A stretch of DNA of 64,000 bases from Curvibacter lanceolatus ATCC 14669 (GCF_000381265.1 NZ_KB906255.1:232495-296494), one strand, 5' to 3'. Counted from the stretch's first letter, positions 30,916-40,896 are shown. Numbers and translations: made by a program. Notes: generated by a model from the sequence alone, not told the origin.

Positions 30916-31680
30916 ATGTCCCTGCTTGCGTGGCTGTTTGGCAAAAAGCCCCCGCGTGCCCTGCCCGACTCCTCGGGCCTGCAGCACATGGACCACACCC
31001 GCCCGCTGCACCCCAGGCCAGGCCATACCCCGCCCCCCAAAGACAAGCCCAGGTCGGAAGCCCCGGCCCATGAGGCCCAAACCCCGCAGCGCAAAAGCGA
31101 GCGGCACGGTCGTCGCGAATTGCTCTACGGCGTGGTGCGCGACACCATGGCCCGGGTCGGGGTGTTGTCGTCGCGTTACAAGTTCAAGGTGCTGTCGCTG
31201 GATCAGCAGGGGCGCCAGTTCCTGGTGATGATGGACATCTCGCCCGACGTCACCAGCGACAACATGCGCCTGAGCGAGATCGAAGTGCTGCTGGCCCAGA
31301 CGGCCAGGGCCCGCCACCAGATCCTGGTCACGGCGGTGTACTGGCGCCTCAACAACCATGTCTCGACCGGCCTGTCGCCCGAGCGCCGGGCGGCGGTGGC
31401 GCAGGCGGTCCATGCGCCGGTGCCTTTGGCGCCCCAGGCGTCAGAGGTGTCCCATGCTGCGCCGCGCTTCGAGCCCATCCAGTCGGACGAGGTGGCCGCC
31501 TTCCACAAGGCCCTGGCCGAGATCGGTGCGGCCCAGCCCACGGTCGGGCAGACCTTGCAAAGCGGGCCACGCATGCCCGCCCAGCCCACAGGCTTTGAAG
31601 ACACAGAAAGAATCCCCGGGCACGATCCCGAGGATTCCCGCCCCCAGGCCCTGAGCAACACCCAGTACGGCGATCTGTGA
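30916..31680 (+). CDS. Hypothetical protein
   Basis: A 254-residue protein that I do not recognise. The ATG at 30916 is preceded by AAAGGA (30902-30907). The N-terminal third is proline/lysine-rich and looks disordered. A conserved-looking core (about 65-145) begins RRELLYGVVRDTMARVGVLSSRYKFKVLSLDQQGRQFLVMMD and reads as an alpha/beta fold. The C-terminus is again proline/glutamine-rich. There is no signal peptide or membrane helix. It converges on apt with only 12 bp between stops. Confidence 0.7.
   Translation: MSLLAWLFGKKPPRALPDSSGLQHMDHTRPLHPRPGHTPPPKDKPRSEAPAHEAQTPQRKSERHGRRELLYGVVRDTMARVGVLSSRYKFKVLSLDQQGRQFLVMMDISPDVTSDNMRLSEIEVLLAQTARARHQILVTAVYWRLNNHVSTGLSPERRAAVAQAVHAPVPLAPQASEVSHAAPRFEPIQSDEVAAFHKALAEIGAAQPTVGQTLQSGPRMPAQPTGFEDTERIPGHDPEDSRPQALSNTQYGDL
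31610..31637. terminator. Possible bidirectional terminator hairpin at convergent gene ends
   Basis: GAATCCCCGGG (31610-31620) and CCCGAGGATTC (31627-31637) pair with one mismatch around a six-base loop, inside the 3' end of the hypothetical gene. Just 12 bp separate its stop from that of apt, so any terminator for the pair must lie within coding sequence. It lacks a T-tract. Confidence 0.3.
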
Positions 31681-31692
31681 CGCCGCGGGTTG

Positions 31693-32259
31693 TCAGTGGC
31701 CTTCGAAATCCACCAGCGTGAACAGCGGCAGCCCGCTGTCCACCAGCCGTTGTGATCCACCCAGCTCCGGCAGGTCCACGATGGCCGCCCCCTCGGTGAC
31801 GACGGCGCCCAGTTTCTCCAGCAGACGGCGCCCCGCCATCATGGTGCCGCCCGTGGCAATCAGGTCGTCGATCAGCAGCACCCGGTCACCGGGCTTGACG
31901 GCGTCGGTGTGCAGTTCCACCGTGGCGCTGCCGTACTCCAGCTCGTAGGTCTCCTCCACCGTGGTGAAGGGCAGCTTGCCTTTCTTGCGGATGGGCACAA
32001 AGCCCACGTTCAGCTCGTAGGCCACCACGGCCCCCAGGATGAAGCCACGTGCGTCCAGGCCGGCCACCACGTCCGGGCGCAGCGCCGGGTCCAGGTAGCG
32101 GTGCACAAAAGCATCGATCAACACGCGGAACACCCGCGGGTTCTGCAGCAAAGGGGTGATGTCGCGAAACTGCACGCCCGGGGCGGGCCAGTCCGGCACG
32201 GTCCGGATGTGGTCTTTCAGGTATTGGCTGACATGCAGCGAAGATTCGGCACGGTTCAT
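31693..32259 (-). CDS. apt: Adenine phosphoribosyltransferase
   Basis: Purine salvage: adenine + PRPP to AMP + PPi. The 188-residue product matches family length. PRPP-binding motif [18 protein letters not shown]-terminal [23 protein letters not shown], and [10 protein letters not shown] are all typical of Apt. It is transcribed leftward, divergent from the c-di-GMP protein gene at 32455. No other purine-salvage gene adjoins. Confidence 0.96.
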   Translation of the reverse strand: MNRAESSLHVSQYLKDHIRTVPDWPAPGVQFRDITPLLQNPRVFRVLIDAFVHRYLDPALRPDVVAGLDARGFILGAVVAYELNVGFVPIRKKGKLPFTTVEETYELEYGSATVELHTDAVKPGDRVLLIDDLIATGGTMMAGRRLLEKLGAVVTEGAAIVDLPELGGSQRLVDSGLPLFTLVDFEGH

Positions 32260-32454
32260 GGCTGGGCGGGCTTCGCAGGAAGCCCTTGTCTGTTCGATGT
32301 GGCCCGCATTCTGCCCGCAAAGCCGTGCCTTCGGCGCCTGGCTCGGTGCAGGGCCTGGGGGCGGAGGCGCGCCCCGGGCCGCTTGCTTTCTGTTTCAAAG
32401 TCGCGCACATAATCCCATTCGATTTCTCTGGCTGCCTCAGCCCCTCCCTACCTT

Positions 32455-35400
32455 ATGGCGATCGCCCTGTTGTTGATTGAGCGCGATGATGCGCACCGCA
32501 GCGCCCTGTGCGACATGCTGGCACGCGAGCATCCGTCCTGGCACGTGGCGGTGGCGGGCTCCGTGGCCCAGGCACAGGGCCACCTGCAGCAGGGGGCCTT
32601 TGATGTGGCCCTGGTTGGCCGCCAGCTGCCCGATGGTTCGGCCTTCGACCTGCTGGCTGCGCTGGGTCAGATCCCGGCGGTGATCATGGTCGAAGAAGGC
32701 GGCGAATGGGCGGCCGCCCGGGCCTTGCGCGAGGGCTTTGCCGATTACCTGATCCAGGACGCCCGCCTGGGCTACCTGCTCACCGTGCCGGGGCAGGTGC
32801 TCAGTGCGGTCGACAAGGCGCGGCTGGAGCAGGCCTTCCAGCAATCTGCCGCCTTGTCCGAGATGGCGCTGGAAGGGGCCGATCTGGGTTTCTGGCAGCG
32901 CAACCTGATCACGGCAGAGGTCCGGCTCAGCCAGCGCTGGCTGGAGATGCTGGGCCTGGACGGCCCGCAGGCCCAGAACACGGTCCACACCTGGCAGCGT
33001 CTGGTTCACCCTGATGACTGGGCCTTGGTCCAGGATGCCTTGAACGACTACCTGGCTGGCACGCAGGCCGCCTATGAAGCCGAGTACCGCATGCGCCACC
33101 GCGACGGGCACTGGATCTGGGTGGCCAGCCGGGGGCGGGTGGTCGATTGGACCTCCACAGGGCAGGCCAGGCTGATCAGTGGCACCTACATGGACGTCAC
33201 GGCTCGCCATCGCGCCGACGTGGCCTTGAACCGCCAGCACCGGCTCTTGCAGGCCCTGTCGCGGGCCCAGAGCGCCTTCATCGCGCATGCCGAACCCCAC
33301 GCGGCCTTCGAGGGCATGATGGGCTTTGTGCTCGAGATCACCGGTGCCCGGGCGGCGGGGCTGTTCGAGTGCGTGTCAGGCACCGGGCAGGCGCCGCAGT
33401 GGTCCGTGCAGGCCCTGGTCGGCGCCCTGCCGCAGGCCTTCCCGGCCTGGATGGCGCAGGTGCTCGGCCCAGGGGCGGCACCGGGTCGCGTCCAGCAGGC
33501 CTCGGCCGAGACCGAGATCGGCGACCGGCGCTGGCAAGTGATCCCGGTGGCCTCGGCAGGCCGCGTGGTGGCCTGTGTCGGCCTGGTGTTCGAGGCCTCG
33601 GTGGCCAGCCCGGACCTGGTGGAGCTCGAGCCCCTGCTCAACACGGCCAGCCAGTTGCTGCTGGCCTGGCGGGCGCGCCAGGAGCGGCGCCAGGCCCAGG
33701 AGCAACTGCGTGAGGCCACCGAACAACTGGCCCAGAAGACCCGGGCCCTGGAGGTGACACTGGACACCATCAGCCAGGGCATCGCGAGCTTTGACGAGCA
33801 AGGCGTGTTGCGTTTCTACAACCGCCGATTCCAGGAATTGCTGGAGGTGCCCGAGCCTGTGTTGCGCCCCGGGGTGACCGCGGAGGAGTTGCTGCAGTTC
33901 CAGGTTGCGCGCGGCGATCTGGGGCCAGGCTATGAGCTGCTCTCGCCAGAGGCCCGGGCGGGCCTGGTCGCCCATCCTCATACCGACGGCCGTGACCTGC
34001 CTGATCAGTACCTGCGGCGCACGGTCTCGGGCCGTGTGCTGGAGGTCCGCTCGCGTCCGCAGCCCGGTGGCGGCTGGGTGCGCACGTTCAACGACGTCAC
34101 GCCCTACGTCGACACCCAGGAGGCCTTGCGCCTGAGCGAGGAGCGCTGGCGCCATTTGAGCCTGCTGTCCTCCGACTGGTATTGGGAGCAGGACGCCGAC
34201 TTCCGTTTTGTGCGCATCGATGGCCAGCACGATGGCCGCAGCGGGTTGATGTCCACGCAGGTGCTGGGCCGCACCCGGTGGGAAATCGATGCGCCCAACC
34301 TGACCGAGGCCCAGTGGGCCGAGCATCGCCGCACCCTGCAGGCCCACGAACCTTTTCAGGATTTTGAGATGCAGCGCTTCGGCGCCGGCGATGGCCTGGG
34401 GCGCTGGGTGTCGGTCAGCGGCGCACCTCTTTTTGATGCCCAGGGCCAGTTCAAGGGTTATCTGGGGGTCGGGCGCGACATCACGGAGCGCAAGAGGAGC
34501 GAGGCCATCATCGAGCGCCTGGCCTTCTATGACGAGCTCACCGGCCTGCCCAACCGGCGCCTGCTGTTGCAGCGCCTGGGCCATGCCTTGAGCGCCTGCG
34601 GACATGGCGAGCGGCACGGCGCGCTGTTGTTCCTCGACCTCGACAACTTCAAGGACCTCAACGACACCCTGGGCCACGACCGCGGCGACCAGTTGCTGAG
34701 CCAGGTGGCCACCCGCCTGGTGGCCTGCGTGCGGCCTGATGACACGGTGGCGCGGCTGGGCGGCGACGAGTTCGTGGTGGTGCTGGACGACCTCGGGCGG
34801 AAGCCGGCCGGGGCGGTGGCCGCCTCGGAGGGGGTGGCGCAGAAGATCCTGCTGGCCCTCAACCAACCCTATCCGATCGGCGACAGCCTGCACCACAGCA
34901 CGCCCAGCATCGGCATCGCCTTGTTCAGCGATGCGGGCCTGACCCCGGATGAACTGCTCAAGCGGGGCGACCTGGCCATGTACCAGGCCAAGGCCGCCGG
35001 GCGCAACACCCTGTGTTTTTTCGACCCCGGCATGCAGGAGGCCGTCAGCGCCCGCTCGGCCATGGAGTCCGACATGCGCCAGGCCCTGCAGCGCGGCGAG
35101 TTCCGCCTGCTGTACCAGCCCGTGGTCGATGGGCGTGGCCGCATCCTGGGGGTGGAGGCCCTGGTGCGCTGGAACCACCCGCAGCGCGGCCACATCTCGC
35201 CGGCCGAGTTCATCCCGCTGGCCGAGAAGACCGGGCTGATCCTGCCGCTGGGGCGCTGGGTGCTGCAGACAGCTTGCCGCCAGCTCGTCAGCTGGTCTCG
35301 CAACCCCCGCATGGCGCACCTCACCATGGCCGTCAACGTCAGTGCGCGCGAGTTCCGCGACCCGGCGTTCGTCGAGGCCGTGGTGGCCGTGCTGGAGCAC

Positions 35401-35829
35401 ACCGGGGCGCAGCCCCAGCTGCTCAAGCTGGAGCTCACCGAGAGCCTGCTGCTCAACGATGTCGAGGACATCATCGCCAAGATGACCCGGCTGCAGATGC
35501 GCGGCGTGGGCTTCTCGCTGGATGATTTCGGCACCGGCTACTCCAGCCTCAGCTACCTCAAACGCCTGCCGCTGGACCAGCTCAAGATCGACCAGTCCTT
35601 TGTGCGCGACGTGCTCACCGACCCCAACGACGCCACCATTGCCCGCACCATCATTGCGCTGGCGGCCAGCCTGGGCCTGGCCGTGGTGGCCGAGGGCGTC
35701 GAGACCGAAGGGCAGCGCGCCTTCCTGATGCGCAATGGTTGCGAAGCTTTTCAGGGTTATCTGTACAGCCGCCCTGTCCCCGCGGTGGCTCTCGAGGCTT
35801 GGGTAATCAATGGGTACAATGAATCATAA
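32455..35829 (+). CDS. Pseudo-receiver/PAS/GAF/GGDEF/EAL signalling protein
   Basis: A 1124-residue soluble c-di-GMP protein. Residues 1-115 look like a response-regulator receiver (LLLIERDDAHRSALCDML; DVALVGRQLPDG). The phospho-acceptor Asp is replaced by Gly, and the conserved Lys of the DYLxK motif is Gln (ADYLIQDA), so it is a pseudo-receiver. Then come PAS (about 140-250), a GAF-like region (about 265-400), PAS (about 430-545) and PAS (about 550-675). GGDEF (ARLGGDEFVVVL near 767) and EAL (GVEALVRWNHP near 898; [17 protein letters not shown] near 1022; KIDQSFV) follow, both complete in signature. It lies directly upstream of a degenerate-GGDEF/EAL operon, with a promoter between, and is divergent from apt. 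Confidence 0.9.
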   Translation: MAIALLLIERDDAHRSALCDMLAREHPSWHVAVAGSVAQAQGHLQQGAFDVALVGRQLPDGSAFDLLAALGQIPAVIMVEEGGEWAAARALREGFADYLIQDARLGYLLTVPGQVLSAVDKARLEQAFQQSAALSEMALEGADLGFWQRNLITAEVRLSQRWLEMLGLDGPQAQNTVHTWQRLVHPDDWALVQDALNDYLAGTQAAYEAEYRMRHRDGHWIWVASRGRVVDWTSTGQARLISGTYMDVTARHRADVALNRQHRLLQALSRAQSAFIAHAEPHAAFEGMMGFVLEITGARAAGLFECVSGTGQAPQWSVQALVGALPQAFPAWMAQVLGPGAAPGRVQQASAETEIGDRRWQVIPVASAGRVVACVGLVFEASVASPDLVELEPLLNTASQLLLAWRARQERRQAQEQLREATEQLAQKTRALEVTLDTISQGIASFDEQGVLRFYNRRFQELLEVPEPVLRPGVTAEELLQFQVARGDLGPGYELLSPEARAGLVAHPHTDGRDLPDQYLRRTVSGRVLEVRSRPQPGGGWVRTFNDVTPYVDTQEALRLSEERWRHLSLLSSDWYWEQDADFRFVRIDGQHDGRSGLMSTQVLGRTRWEIDAPNLTEAQWAEHRRTLQAHEPFQDFEMQRFGAGDGLGRWVSVSGAPLFDAQGQFKGYLGVGRDITERKRSEAIIERLAFYDELTGLPNRRLLLQRLGHALSACGHGERHGALLFLDLDNFKDLNDTLGHDRGDQLLSQVATRLVACVRPDDTVARLGGDEFVVVLDDLGRKPAGAVAASEGVAQKILLALNQPYPIGDSLHHSTPSIGIALFSDAGLTPDELLKRGDLAMYQAKAAGRNTLCFFDPGMQEAVSARSAMESDMRQALQRGEFRLLYQPVVDGRGRILGVEALVRWNHPQRGHISPAEFIPLAEKTGLILPLGRWVLQTACRQLVSWSRNPRMAHLTMAVNVSAREFRDPAFVEAVVAVLEHTGAQPQLLKLELTESLLLNDVEDIIAKMTRLQMRGVGFSLDDFGTGYSSLSYLKRLPLDQLKIDQSFVRDVLTDPNDATIARTIIALAASLGLAVVAEGVETEGQRAFLMRNGCEAFQGYLYSRPVPAVALEAWVINGYNES

Positions 35830-35865
35830 ATATCGTTTTAGACTGAAATTAATTGTTATAAATGC

Positions 35866-35894
35866 TTGATTCGGCTCATTTGTGCTCGTAATAT
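35866..35894 (+). promoter_or_regulatory. Candidate sigma-70 promoter of signalling operon
   Basis: TTGATT (35866-35871), 17-bp spacer, TAATAT (35889-35894), in an unusually AT-rich 119-bp gap. It lies about 50 bp before the start of the six-domain signalling gene at 35949. Confidence 0.55.
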
Positions 35895-35948
35895 GCGAGT
35901 CGGGGCCTGGCTGAAAAACTGTTTTCAGGGGCTCCAAAGGACCACCCC

Positions 35949-38867
35949 ATGTCAAGCGAAGGCCTTACATCGAGCGAGTGCAGCCTGTTGCCAGGGGCGT
36001 CAGGCCCTGCTTGCGACGAGTCGTTGCTGCGGGCCACATTGTTTGATCAGGCACCACTGGGCCTGTCCCTGTTGGTGGCCGGCCAGCCCCGGCTGGTGAA
36101 CCGGCGCTTTGCCCGCATGCTCGGAGGCGATGGCCATGAAGCCTCGCTGGAGCCCTCTCAGCTGCGCCAGTGCTGGCCCACGTTCTGGCCCCAGTTGCGT
36201 GGTCTGGGCGAAGACCATCGCATCGTGGCCTGCGACCTGGCCAACGGTGTGAATTTCAATGGGCGGGCCTTCTCCTGGCGTGTTCCGGCACTGGGGCCGG
36301 ACGCCGAGATCATCACCCTGGTCAATGCCAGCCAGCTCGACTGGATCAGTTTTTCGGTCGACTGGCAGGCGCGCATGCTGGCGCAGGCCGAGGGCATGTG
36401 CCGCACGGGTTCGGCGGAGCTGGATCTGGACCATGGGCTGGCGGTGGTCTCGCGCGGGCTGGGTACGCTGCTCGGGCACACCCTGCCCGTGGGCGGCATC
36501 GCCGCCTGGCGGTTGCTGCGCTGGGTACCGCCGGAAGAGCGCGGCTACGTGGCCTCGATCTGGGGCGCGGCCATCGACGACGAGCCCTTCGAGTTTCAGC
36601 ACCGCCTGATGCGGGCCGATGGCTCGCGCCTGGAGATCCTGCACCGCGGCATGGTCGAGACCGGGCCGGATGGCCGCCGCCATGGCTACCTGATCCTGCA
36701 GGACATCACCGCCCAGCGCGAGGCCGAGCACCGCATCCAGGAACTGGCCAACCACGATGAGGTCACGGGCCTGGCCAACCGCAATCAGCTGCTGGACCGC
36801 CTGGACGCCGCCGTGCATGCGGCCAGCTGGGACCCGCGCCCCATCACCCTGCTGTCCATCCACATCGAGCAGATCGATCAGCTCTCACAGTCCATGGGCT
36901 ATGGCGCGGGGGACGCCATGGCCATGGCGGTGGCTGCACGCCTGAGCGCCCTGGGCGGCGCCGAGCATGTGGTGGCCCGGGTGGGCGGCGGCGAGTTTGC
37001 CCTGTTGATGGGCGAATGCCCCGACAGTGCAGACGATCAGGGCGCTGCCGGCCGCGAGCTGGCGCGTTGCGTGGTGGAGGCCTTGAGGCGGCCCGAACGC
37101 CTGGGTTTTGCCGAGATCGTGCCGGTGCCGCAGGTGGGGGTGGCCCGTTTTCCGGCCGATGCCGACACCGCCAGCCGCCTGCTGGAGGCGGCCCAGACCG
37201 CGCGCCAGGGCGTTGAGGGCACAGGGGATCAGATCGCCTTCTTCACGCCGCAGATCAACGAGCAGGCCAAACGTCGCCTGGCCATCGAGGCGGGGCTGCG
37301 CCATGCGGTCGAACGCGATGAGCTGCAGCTGCGCTTTCAATTGCAGATCGACCTGGCCAGCGGCCTGGCCATGGGGGCCGAGGTGCTGCTGCATTGGCAC
37401 AGCCGGGACTTGGGCGAAGTGCCTTCTGAAGAATTTCTGCCCGTGGCCCGCCACACCGGCCTGATCGTGATGCTGGGCGACTGGCAGCGCGAAGCGGCCT
37501 GCACCTTGCTGCAGAACTGGCTGCACGAAGGCCTCAAGCCCCTGCGCCTGGCGCTCAACCACTCGGCGCTGCAACTGCAGCAGCCCGACCTGGTGGCCAA
37601 GTTCCAGACGGCCCTGCTGTCACATGGCCTGCCCTCGGTGCTGATCGGCATGGAGGTGTCCGAGCAGGCCTTGATGGCGGGCTCGGCCGACATGGCGCGC
37701 AAGCTGGCCGAGTTGCGCGCCCTGGGCATCGAGATCACGCTCGATGACTTTGGCACCGGCTCCTCCAACCTCAGCCTGCTGCGCAGCCTGCCGGTGGATG
37801 TGCTCAAGGTGCACCGCTCCTGTGTGCCCGATGTCACGGCCGCCTCCGGCGCGGTGTCGCTCACACGGGCCATCATCAACATGGCGCACAGCCTGCAGAT
37901 GAAGGTGCTGGCCGAAGGCGTGGAGACCGATGGGCAGTTGGCCCTGCTGGTGGCCAACGGGTGCGACCGCATCCAGGGCCAGGCCTTCAGCCCGGTGGTC
38001 GATCTGGCCACGCTGGAGAATCAGCTGCGTGCCGGCGCCGTGCGCCTGCCCGAACGCTTCATGCGCCGCCAGCGCGAGCGCACCCTGCTGCTGGTGGACG
38101 ATGAGCCCAACATCGTGGCCGCGCTCAAGCGCCTGTTCCGCCGCGATGGCTACCGCATCGTCACCGCCGGCAGCGGCGCCGAAGGCCTGCAGCGCATGGC
38201 CGAGTACGAGGTGGATGTGGTGCTGTCCGACCAGCGCATGCCGGGCATGACCGGGGTCGAATTCCTGCGCCGGGCCAAGGAGCTGTACCCCGACACGGTT
38301 CGCATGGTGCTGTCGGGTTACACCGAGCTGCAGTCCATCACCGATGCCGTCAACGAAGGCGCCATCTACCGCTTCCTGACCAAGCCCTGGGACGACGAGC
38401 GCCTGCGCGTGCATGTGCAGGAGGCCTTCAGCCAGAAAGGCATGGCCGACGAGAACCGGCGGCTGGCCCTGGAGGTGCGCGAAGCCAACGAGGAGATGGC
38501 GGTGCTCAATGGCCGTCTGGAGCGCGTGCTGAGCAACCAGCAGGCGCAGTTGGGGCTGGAAGCCTCCCGGGCAACGGCCGCCCGCGACATGCTGGACCTG
38601 CTGCCGGTGCCCGCTTTTGGCATCGACCCGGAGGGGCTGGTGGTGATGGCCAACCTGGCGGCGCAACAAATGTTGGGCGCCGAGCGTTTGCTGCTGGGGC
38701 AGTGCGCTGTGAGCGTGCTGCCCGCGCAGTTGTCCTTGTTGTGGGAGCAGCCGGTCGAGCAGGTCCTCGATTTTGAATGGTCGGGCAGGCGCTGGCGTGC
38801 TCACGCTCGACCTTTTGGCGCATCTGCCCCCAGGGGACATTTGCTGGTTTTCAACGAATTGGCCTGA
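35949..38867 (+). CDS. PAS / degenerate GGDEF / EAL / receiver / PAS protein
   Basis: 972 residues. An N-terminal PAS-like region (about 30-130) and a second PAS (about 165-265) precede a GGDEF fold in which the motif reads VGGGEF (about 344), losing the third-position acidic residue; cyclase activity is unlikely. The EAL-like domain has EVL (about 477) and KVHRS in place of KIDRS. The remaining catalytic set seems present: ALNHS, EVSEQ, DDFGTG near 598, KV, LAEGVET, IQGQ. Phosphodiesterase activity therefore cannot be excluded. A C-terminal receiver with intact DDE, LSDQRMPG (about 757) and LTKPWDDE is followed by a PAS fragment (about 880-970). It is the first gene of a five-gene operon with tight spacing. 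Confidence 0.87.
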   Translation: MSSEGLTSSECSLLPGASGPACDESLLRATLFDQAPLGLSLLVAGQPRLVNRRFARMLGGDGHEASLEPSQLRQCWPTFWPQLRGLGEDHRIVACDLANGVNFNGRAFSWRVPALGPDAEIITLVNASQLDWISFSVDWQARMLAQAEGMCRTGSAELDLDHGLAVVSRGLGTLLGHTLPVGGIAAWRLLRWVPPEERGYVASIWGAAIDDEPFEFQHRLMRADGSRLEILHRGMVETGPDGRRHGYLILQDITAQREAEHRIQELANHDEVTGLANRNQLLDRLDAAVHAASWDPRPITLLSIHIEQIDQLSQSMGYGAGDAMAMAVAARLSALGGAEHVVARVGGGEFALLMGECPDSADDQGAAGRELARCVVEALRRPERLGFAEIVPVPQVGVARFPADADTASRLLEAAQTARQGVEGTGDQIAFFTPQINEQAKRRLAIEAGLRHAVERDELQLRFQLQIDLASGLAMGAEVLLHWHSRDLGEVPSEEFLPVARHTGLIVMLGDWQREAACTLLQNWLHEGLKPLRLALNHSALQLQQPDLVAKFQTALLSHGLPSVLIGMEVSEQALMAGSADMARKLAELRALGIEITLDDFGTGSSNLSLLRSLPVDVLKVHRSCVPDVTAASGAVSLTRAIINMAHSLQMKVLAEGVETDGQLALLVANGCDRIQGQAFSPVVDLATLENQLRAGAVRLPERFMRRQRERTLLLVDDEPNIVAALKRLFRRDGYRIVTAGSGAEGLQRMAEYEVDVVLSDQRMPGMTGVEFLRRAKELYPDTVRMVLSGYTELQSITDAVNEGAIYRFLTKPWDDERLRVHVQEAFSQKGMADENRRLALEVREANEEMAVLNGRLERVLSNQQAQLGLEASRATAARDMLDLLPVPAFGIDPEGLVVMANLAAQQMLGAERLLLGQCAVSVLPAQLSLLWEQPVEQVLDFEWSGRRWRAHARPFGASAPRGHLLVFNELA

Positions 38868-38873
38868 CGATCC

Positions 38874-39080
38874 ATGTCCACAGAGATTTTGATCCCTCTT
38901 GACGAGGCGAACCCGCCGTCACCTGCCTTGCTGCCAGCCAGCCCGGCGGCTCGGCTGCACGCCGCAGAGCACCCTGATGCCCCGCCCACCCCGGGTGAGC
39001 GGCTGGCCTATCTGTTTCGCCGCTGCCAGGCGCACCCCCTGCGCCAGGTCCTGGCCGACCACCGCGGAGTCCACGAATGA
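38874..39080 (+). CDS. Small hypothetical protein in signalling operon
   Basis: A 68-residue predicted protein, ATG at 38874, six bases after the preceding stop, whose TGA overlaps the ATG of the HDOD gene (39077-39080). That placement in a gap-free operon is the main reason for accepting it. The first 40 residues are proline/alanine-rich and probably disordered; the rest (PGERLAYLFRRCQAHPLRQVLADHR) could form helices. There is no signal peptide, no known domain, and no clear Shine-Dalgarno sequence. It may be a docking or coupling peptide. It could instead be a non-functional reading frame. Confidence 0.5.
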   Translation: MSTEILIPLDEANPPSPALLPASPAARLHAAEHPDAPPTPGERLAYLFRRCQAHPLRQVLADHRGVHE

Positions 39081-39952
39081 ACCTGCCCCACGTTCTGCCG
39101 CTGGACCGGGCGCATTGCATCGAGCAGGTGCGTGCCTTGCCCTCGCTGCCAGCGGTGGTGGTTCAGCTCATGTCCTTGCTGCAGCAGCAGGATGTGAACC
39201 TGGACCCGATTGCCGAGACCTTGTCGCTGGATCAGGCCTTGGCGGCCAAGGTGCTGCAACTGGCCAATTCGCCGTTCTATGGGATGTCGGGGCGCATCAC
39301 TTCAATCCGGGATGGCATCAACATCCTGGGTCTGCGTCCCTTGGGTACCCTGGTGCTGGCCGCGGTGCTGACCGTGCAGTTCGACCAGTTGCATGGCAAG
39401 GCCCTGCACCTGGACGAGTTCTGGCGCCATTCCATCGCCAGTGCCGTGGCGGCGCGTGCCTTGGCCGAGTCGCAGGGGCTGGACGAGTCCTCCGCCTTCA
39501 CAGCCGGCTTGCTGCACGATGTCGGTCTGCTGGTGTTGGACAGCCTCTACCCGATCGAGATGGCTCAGGCCCTGCAATGGGCTGTCGAACATGATGCCCC
39601 GCACCTTCAGGCCGAGCAGGCCTTGCTGGGGGTGTCGCATGCCGAGGTGGGGGCCTGGCTGGCCCAGCACTGGCATTTTGCGCCCGAAGTGGTCGAGGCG
39701 ATTGCAGGGCACCACCACCCGTCTGACAGCGCGCAGCTCAGCCTCACGGACTTGGTGCACGGTGCCAACACCCTGGTGCATGCCCTGGACCTGGCGGGTG
39801 TGGCCCATGAAGCCGTGCCTCCGCTGCAGCCTGGGGCCTGGGGTCGGATGGCCTCCGTGCGCCAGCATCTGCCGCGCCTGCTGCCCCGCATCGAGCAGGA
39901 GTTCGAACAACTGCGGGCGATTCTCCGCCCCACTCAGGAGATTCCGGCATGA
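39077..39952 (+). CDS. HDOD domain protein
   Basis: A 291-residue signalling protein made of a single HDOD domain (about 15-215): VRALPSLPAVVVQLMSLL, LANSPFYGMSGRITSIRDGINILGLRPL, then AGLLHDVGLLVLDSLYP, which retains a His-Asp pair. The C-terminal half extends about 75 residues with GHHHPSD. HDOD proteins usually act as non-catalytic scaffolds in c-di-GMP and two-component networks. The start overlaps the small ORF's stop, and its stop overlaps the histidine kinase start (ATGA 39949-39952), so all are co-translated. Confidence 0.9.
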   Translation: MNLPHVLPLDRAHCIEQVRALPSLPAVVVQLMSLLQQQDVNLDPIAETLSLDQALAAKVLQLANSPFYGMSGRITSIRDGINILGLRPLGTLVLAAVLTVQFDQLHGKALHLDEFWRHSIASAVAARALAESQGLDESSAFTAGLLHDVGLLVLDSLYPIEMAQALQWAVEHDAPHLQAEQALLGVSHAEVGAWLAQHWHFAPEVVEAIAGHHHPSDSAQLSLTDLVHGANTLVHALDLAGVAHEAVPPLQPGAWGRMASVRQHLPRLLPRIEQEFEQLRAILRPTQEIPA

Positions 39953-40896
39953 ACACCGCATCCCCCGACAACGGCCTGCCCGAAGTGCTGCTGGACCAGA
40001 TGTCCATGGACCAGGTCCGTGCCATGGTCAGCGAGCTGCTCAAGGCCAACGAGGAGCTCAAAGAGCTCAATGGCAAGCTGTCGGATGCCCGCACCAAGCT
40101 GATCCAGTCGGAGAAGCTGGCCTCCATCGGGCAACTGGCTGCCGGGGTCGCGCACGAGATCAACAACCCCATCGGTTTCATCTTCTCCAACTTCAGCACC
40201 CTCGAGAAGTACCTGCAGGACCTGTTCCAGATGCTGTCGGCCTATGAGCAGGCCGAAAGCGAGCTGGGCAGCAGCCCGGTGGCCGCCCGTCTGCGCGCCC
40301 TGTACGAAGAACTGGAGATCGAATACCTCAAGGACGACATCCCCAGCCTGATGAACGAGTCGCGCGACGGCATCCAGCGCGTGCGCAAGATCGTGCAGGA
40401 CCTGAAGGATTTCTCCCGCGTCGATGCACGCCAGGAGTGGGAATGGGTCAACCTGCACAACGGCCTCAACTCCACGCTCAACATCGTCAACAACGAAATC
40501 AAATACAAGGCCGACGTGGTGCGTGAGTTCGGCGAACTGCCCGAGGTGCAGTGCCTGCCCTCGGAGGTCAATCAGGTGTTCATGAACCTGCTGGTCAATG
40601 CGGCCCATTCGATCACCGCCGAGCGCGGCACCATCACGCTGCGCACCGGGCATGAGGGGGCCGAGGTGTGGGTTGAGGTGGCCGACAACGGCTGTGGCAT
40701 CGCCCCCGAGAACCTGTCGCGCATCTTTGACCCCTTCTTCACCACCAAGCCGGTGGGCCAGGGCACGGGCCTGGGGCTGTCGCTGTCCTATGGCATCATC
40801 CAAAAGCATGCCGGGCGCATGGAGGTCAGCTCCCAGTTGGGGCAGGGCACCCGCTTTCGCATCACCCTGCCGGTGCGTCAGGCGCAGCCGGCCTGA
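39949..40896 (+). CDS. Soluble sensor histidine kinase
   Basis: 315 residues with no membrane helix or obvious sensor domain. An N-terminal coiled coil (about 20-55) leads into the HisKA segment [19 protein letters not shown] with the phosphorylatable His. An insert of about 70 residues follows, then HATPase: [15 protein letters not shown] (N box), VADNGCGI (G1), [23 protein letters not shown] (F/G2). It presumably phosphorylates the receiver domains of its neighbours, the protein at 35949 and the HD-GYP regulator at 40905. Overlaps HDOD by ATGA. Confidence 0.93.
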   Translation: MNTASPDNGLPEVLLDQMSMDQVRAMVSELLKANEELKELNGKLSDARTKLIQSEKLASIGQLAAGVAHEINNPIGFIFSNFSTLEKYLQDLFQMLSAYEQAESELGSSPVAARLRALYEELEIEYLKDDIPSLMNESRDGIQRVRKIVQDLKDFSRVDARQEWEWVNLHNGLNSTLNIVNNEIKYKADVVREFGELPEVQCLPSEVNQVFMNLLVNAAHSITAERGTITLRTGHEGAEVWVEVADNGCGIAPENLSRIFDPFFTTKPVGQGTGLGLSLSYGIIQKHAGRMEVSSQLGQGTRFRITLPVRQAQPA

